DNA of 62,533 nucleotides from an uncultured Clostridia bacterium (GTDB lineage Bacteria > Bacillota > Clostridia > Christensenellales > Aristaeellaceae), in the NCBI GenBank assembly GCA_934647235.1, contig CAKUFG010000014.1, forward strand, positions 1-62,533. The letters are read 5' to 3'. The position numbers and the translations under genes were made by a program. This document shows positions 59,141 to 62,533 of this stretch, one piece after another; the stretch's first letter is position 1; every line of letters starts with the position of its first letter. Below the pieces are notes generated by a model. It had not been told where the DNA came from, searched no databases, and saw only the letters and a list, made by a program, of their open reading frames with translations.

Positions 59141-60313
59141 TTAGAAATAGCTCACCTTGACCCGCTTGCCCATCTTCTGCAGGCAGTCGCACAGATCCTT
59201 GACCAGGTTCATCTTGATGGAAAAGTTGATCGGCAGGTCGGGGTTCTGGTGCGCGGGGTTGATGGCGCGGCCGACAAAGAAGTTGATATCCGTGGCCTCT
59301 TCAAACAAAAGCCGCGCAATCTGCGACGCGCCGTCCTGCTTGTAGGCCCACTGGGAATAGGTTTCGTTATCCTTCAGATAATCCTGCGCATAGGAAAGCA
59401 CCTTGTTGACCGTGATCACGCCCTCTGTGACCAGATCCACGCCCTCGATTTCAGCGGTGGGCGGGATATCATCGGCCACAAAGTTCAGGCTGGGGCGCAG
59501 CTCCTTGTGCAGGTAGCGCGCCACCACGGTGGAGGTGGTGCCGCCGCAGACGATGTGCTTGCCCTCCTTGGAGAAGAACAGTGACAGCATGCGGTTGTCG
59601 TCGTCCCGGTGCGCGGGCGAGCCGAACAGCAGGTTCATCGGCACGCGCTTGCGGATGCGCACCACGCAGGCCGTGGCGTCGTCGCCGGGCTTCTGGCCGT
59701 AAAGCTTGTTGCACTCATCCACCAGCATGGTGGAAAGCGTCTTGGCCGTATAGCCCACGGGGGCCAGCGTTTCCACAAAGGAGATGATGTCTTCCAGCTT
59801 CCAGCCAAAGTTATAGGCCATGCCGATGCCCGCGTGCGGGCAGCCGTCGCTCATGGCGAAAAAGATGTCCCCCTCCTGGAGCTTGATGACGGACTTATAG
59901 ATCTTTTTGCCGCCGATGCTCATTTCGGTTTTGGGGTAATCGTAGTGCTCGTCCTCGCGCAGCATGATGACGCTGGGGTTATCATACTGGATGATCTCCA
60001 CCCGCTCGTTCTCGATCAGGTGCATGATGGTGAAAGTGGAATACGCCACCCCGCGCACCGAGCACACGGGCAGCGTGGCCGCGATGGTGGATACGCAGTC
60101 CTCCAGGCTCAGGCCCTCAGCCATCATGGTGGAGATGATTTTGCTGGTCAGCGTGGACAGGATGCTGGCCTTTACGCCGCTGCCCAGGCCGTCGGCCAGC
60201 ACGATGACGGTGGAGTTATCGCCCTGCTCCACAATATCCACATGGTCGCCGCACAGCTGCTCGCCATAGTGGTTGATGCTTTTATAGCCGATATCCGCGC
60301 AAAGATCATTCAT
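59141..60313 (-). CDS. SpoIIE/PP2C-type serine phosphatase
   Basis: A 390-residue protein. The SpoIIE-type PP2C domain spans about residues 1-220, with DHVDIVEQGDNSTVIVLADG then LGSGVKAS, FFAMSDGCPHAGIG, and KPGDDATACVVRIRKR, which hold the metal-binding aspartates. A conserved C-terminal domain of unknown role follows. It should dephosphorylate a Ser/Thr-phosphoprotein such as an anti-sigma antagonist. Its start overlaps the end of the HydS-like gene by 8 bases, so the two are coupled. Confidence 0.88.
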   Translation of the reverse strand: MNDLCADIGYKSINHYGEQLCGDHVDIVEQGDNSTVIVLADGLGSGVKASILSTLTSKIISTMMAEGLSLEDCVSTIAATLPVCSVRGVAYSTFTIMHLIENERVEIIQYDNPSVIMLREDEHYDYPKTEMSIGGKKIYKSVIKLQEGDIFFAMSDGCPHAGIGMAYNFGWKLEDIISFVETLAPVGYTAKTLSTMLVDECNKLYGQKPGDDATACVVRIRKRVPMNLLFGSPAHRDDDNRMLSLFFSKEGKHIVCGGTTSTVVARYLHKELRPSLNFVADDIPPTAEIEGVDLVTEGVITVNKVLSYAQDYLKDNETYSQWAYKQDGASQIARLLFEEATDINFFVGRAINPAHQNPDLPINFSIKMNLVKDLCDCLQKMGKRVKVSYF

Positions 60314-61985
60314 CAGAAATCGACTCCTTCAGCTTGGTCAGGGCAATCTTGGTTTCGGCGGCGGTTTCGCCCAGGAGCGAGGCGATCTCCTGCACGATGC
60401 GCATCTGCTTATCCACCACCTTGTCGGCGATTTCCACCGTCTGGCGGCTGATGGATTCCTTCTTTTCGCGCTGGGTTTCCTCATCGGTCACATCGCGCAT
60501 GATGCAGATCAGCAGGTGATACTCGCGGTCGTACACCACGGTTTGCTCCACGTACTTCTGATACTCGGGCAGGTAGGCGCGGTGATCGCGGATATCGCGG
60601 CCCGTGGTGCGCGCCTGCATGAACACGGTGGGATCCATAATGCGCACCACCGGCTCGCCCAGCACGTCGGAGGCGGCGCGGATGTTCATGATCCGGCGGG
60701 CGGCGTTGTTGATCTGCTGCACCTCCAGATCGTCGTTGAGCACGATCAGGCCGTTGGGGGTGTTATTGACGATGTTATCGGAGAAGGACTCGGCCTTTTC
60801 CTTCAGGAAGGGCAGGCACATGCTCACATCCGCCTTGCCCTGATAGATGGCGATGGCCTTTTCGCGGCAGGTATTATAGCCGCAGGAGCCGCAGTTCAGC
60901 TGATCGGAGGGCTTGGTTTTGCCCATCTTTTCGCGCAGGATCTGGTTGATCTCGGTTTCGGAGGGCATTTGCGCCTTGCGCTCGATCCACTCAAAGTGCT
61001 TGCGCAGGCTGGTTTCATCGGGCTGGGCGATATTAAAATCCTGATCGCCCGCGTAGCCGGCGATGGACAGATAATCCTTGAGCGGCATATGGTGCTGCTT
61101 TTCCATGATGGGGCCGCCGATGCAGCTGCCCACGCACGCGGACATCTCGATAAAGCAATGGTGAATCTTGCCGCTTTCGATATCGCGCAGGGCGGCCTTG
61201 CAGTTTTCGGTGCCATCCAGCGCCAGGTAGGTATAGCCGGGCGCGTCCTGCGCCATGGTTTTGAGGATGCCGCCTGTGGTGGGGAAGAAGCGCGCGCGGC
61301 TCTGCGCATCGTGATCGCGCGTTTTTTCCAGCGCAATGCCCTTGGCGTCCAGCATGGCGGTCAGCTCTTCAAAGGTAAGCACCGCGTCGGTGATGCCCTG
61401 ATAATGCTCGGCCTCGTCCTTCTTGGCCACGCAGGGGCCGATAAAGACGGTTTTCGCGCCGGGATAGCGCTTTTTGATATCCTTGCAGTGCGCCTGCATG
61501 GGCGACGCGACGTCGGCCAGGAAGGGCAGGGCGGCGGGGTAGTATTTCTGAATCAGCAGATTAATGCTATGGCAGCAGGAGGAAATGAGCACGTCGCGCT
61601 TTTCCTCCTTGAGGATGCGCTCGTACTCGCGCTTTACGATGGTTGCGCCCAGCGCGGTTTCCTCCGCATCGGTAAAGCCCAGGGCTATGAGGGCTTTGCG
61701 CATGCTCTCGATGCCCACGCCCTCATAGTTGGCGGCAAAGGAGGGCGCGAGGCTGGCGATCACCGGCGCGCCGGACTGCAGCAGCACGCGCACCTTTTCG
61801 GTTTCATCCACGATTTCCTTGGCGTTCTGCGGGCAGACCACAAAGCACTGGCCGCACAGGATGCACTCGTTGCCAATGATATAGGCCTGGTTGCCCGAGA
61901 ACCGGATGGACTTGACCGGGCAGTGGCGGATGCACTTATAGCAATTCTTGCAGTTGGATTTTTTCAGCGTCAGGCAATCGGCCAT
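60306..61985 (-). CDS. HydS-like sensory [FeFe]-hydrogenase with PAS domain
   Basis: A 559-residue protein after AGGAGG. Two ferredoxin clusters lie near residues 12-22 and 41-51 (CKNCYKCIRHCP, CILCGQCFVVCP). The H-cluster domain carries SSCCHSI (135-141), GPCVAKKDEA (183-192) and MSACVGSCIGG (281-291). A CGSCGYNTCREKA Fe-S motif follows near residue 365, then a PAS domain (about 398-500) and a C-terminal coiled coil. This order defines group C sensory hydrogenases. It likely senses H2 or redox and passes the signal to the coupled phosphatase. P to H at SSCCH is atypical. Confidence 0.87.
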   Translation of the reverse strand: MADCLTLKKSNCKNCYKCIRHCPVKSIRFSGNQAYIIGNECILCGQCFVVCPQNAKEIVDETEKVRVLLQSGAPVIASLAPSFAANYEGVGIESMRKALIALGFTDAEETALGATIVKREYERILKEEKRDVLISSCCHSINLLIQKYYPAALPFLADVASPMQAHCKDIKKRYPGAKTVFIGPCVAKKDEAEHYQGITDAVLTFEELTAMLDAKGIALEKTRDHDAQSRARFFPTTGGILKTMAQDAPGYTYLALDGTENCKAALRDIESGKIHHCFIEMSACVGSCIGGPIMEKQHHMPLKDYLSIAGYAGDQDFNIAQPDETSLRKHFEWIERKAQMPSETEINQILREKMGKTKPSDQLNCGSCGYNTCREKAIAIYQGKADVSMCLPFLKEKAESFSDNIVNNTPNGLIVLNDDLEVQQINNAARRIMNIRAASDVLGEPVVRIMDPTVFMQARTTGRDIRDHRAYLPEYQKYVEQTVVYDREYHLLICIMRDVTDEETQREKKESISRQTVEIADKVVDKQMRIVQEIASLLGETAAETKIALTKLKESISDE

Positions 61986-62039
61986 GGCGGATTCCTCCTA
62001 TCAGGGGTGTGGTGGGGTGAAGGGCGGGGGAAACGAGGG

Positions 62040-62533
62040 GGGATTACGGTACTTTCTTGAGTCAAGAAAGTACCAAAGAACCTGTGCTGTGGACGGGAAA
62101 GTCAATTGGGTTAGGCTGGAAGGCGGCACTGCCGCCCCACCCCCGTGGCAGGGAAAATTCGCGTGTCCGGATCGGCGCAAGCGCCATCCGTCCCCTTGAA
62201 TATTTCCCCTTTGGTCGTGCTACGCACGCCCCGCGCCGATTGCATCGGCGTGCCACGGGGCTATGGTTGGCTGCAGGAATTAAACGCAACGATTAGCGAT
62301 AGTTGAAAAGAACGGCCACCAAAAGGCTTCTCCTTGAGGAGAGGCTCCGCCGCAGGCGGTGGTGAGGTGTAGGCTGCGAAGCAGCCGTTATCAGAGCAAT
62401 ATAAGGATAACGCCGCTGCGGCGGCTACACCTCATCTGAGCGGCTAAAGCCGCCCACCTTCTCCTCAAGGAGAAGGCTTTTGGTTGGCTGCGCTTTCCAG
62501 CATACGTAGGCTGCCGCATTTCCCCTCATCCGT
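62040..62533. repeat. Composite intergenic repeat, copy G (runs off the window)
   Basis: Perfect palindrome GGTACTTTCTTGA at 62048-62060 with TCAAGAAAGTACC at 62062-62074. The AAAGTCAATTGG block, the GTGGCAGGGAAAA hairpin block and the GCCGAT-TGC-ATCGGC stem follow. CTTCTCCTTGAGGAG modules then surround an inner pair of GCCGC hairpins. It is the whole composite in the opposite direction to copies E and F. No gene is visible. Confidence 0.8.

Overview
The window reads as a chromosomal segment of a GC-rich, anaerobic, endospore-lineage Clostridium-class Firmicute. Support comes from spoIIID next to an mreB/mbl homologue, two [FeFe]-hydrogenase-type proteins with a SpoIIE-type phosphatase, strong AGGAGG ribosome-binding sites, TTGACA-17-TATAAT promoters, ROK and Rrf2 regulators, and many secreted SH3-domain proteins. 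The Christensenellales or a relative would fit, but that placement is an impression, not a measurement.

Layout. 1-1.3 kb: 3' part of a large serine recombinase, the edge of a mobile element. 1.5-3.7 kb: a damaged FAD-dependent reductase, a DUF4190 membrane protein and a ribbon-helix-helix protein. 3.9-8.4 kb: Fe-S aldo/keto reductase, Cys-rich protein, orphan DNA methyltransferase, spoIIID and mbl. 8.6-11.9 kb: sugar-phosphate isomerase-like protein, Rrf2 regulator and a divergent two-gene metal (probably copper) handling operon. 12.0-19.3 kb: one operon with four tandem exported phosphodiester glycosidases (NAGPA family), an Lgt-like membrane protein and two exported PIG-L deacetylases. 19.3-25.7 kb: xylose module (ROK regulator, GH3 beta-xylosidase, xylulokinase, xylose isomerase). 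25.8-31.9 kb: four tandem exported SH3-domain paralogues on the minus strand. 32.1-36.9 kb: ThuA-like, DUF1292, small membrane and Usp-like proteins, another SH3 protein, NAD kinase. 37.2-43.7 kb: tRNA-Thr/tRNA-Pro, a Gfo/Idh/MocA oxidoreductase divergent from a sugar ABC transporter, a 5'-truncated AraC regulator and tRNA-Val with a half-tRNA copy upstream. 43.8-46.2 kb: a mosaic of truncated phage/ICE genes between two copies of a small gene. 46.2-52.1 kb: ABC exporter, a solitary CRISPR-repeat-like palindrome, and a five-gene operon (two alpha/beta hydrolases, ATC-hydrolase-like protein, methyltransferase, membrane protein). 52.6-57.6 kb: two more SH3 paralogues, a stand-alone winged-helix protein and a SANT-like protein. 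57.7-62.0 kb: a putative hydrogen-sensing locus (hydrogenase, PP2C phosphatase, HydS-like PAS hydrogenase).

Most long gaps in the last half (33.3-33.7, 36.9-37.1, 48.2, 52.1-52.6, 54.2-54.8, 55.9-56.3 and 62.0-62.5 kb) are occupied by copies of one composite, hairpin-rich intergenic repeat family. These repeats create many spurious small ORFs. The strongest candidates for undescribed biology are the surface-glycan operon at 12-19 kb, the hydrolase/methyltransferase operon at 48.5-52 kb, the hydrogenase-phosphatase locus, and the modular repeat with covarying palindromes.
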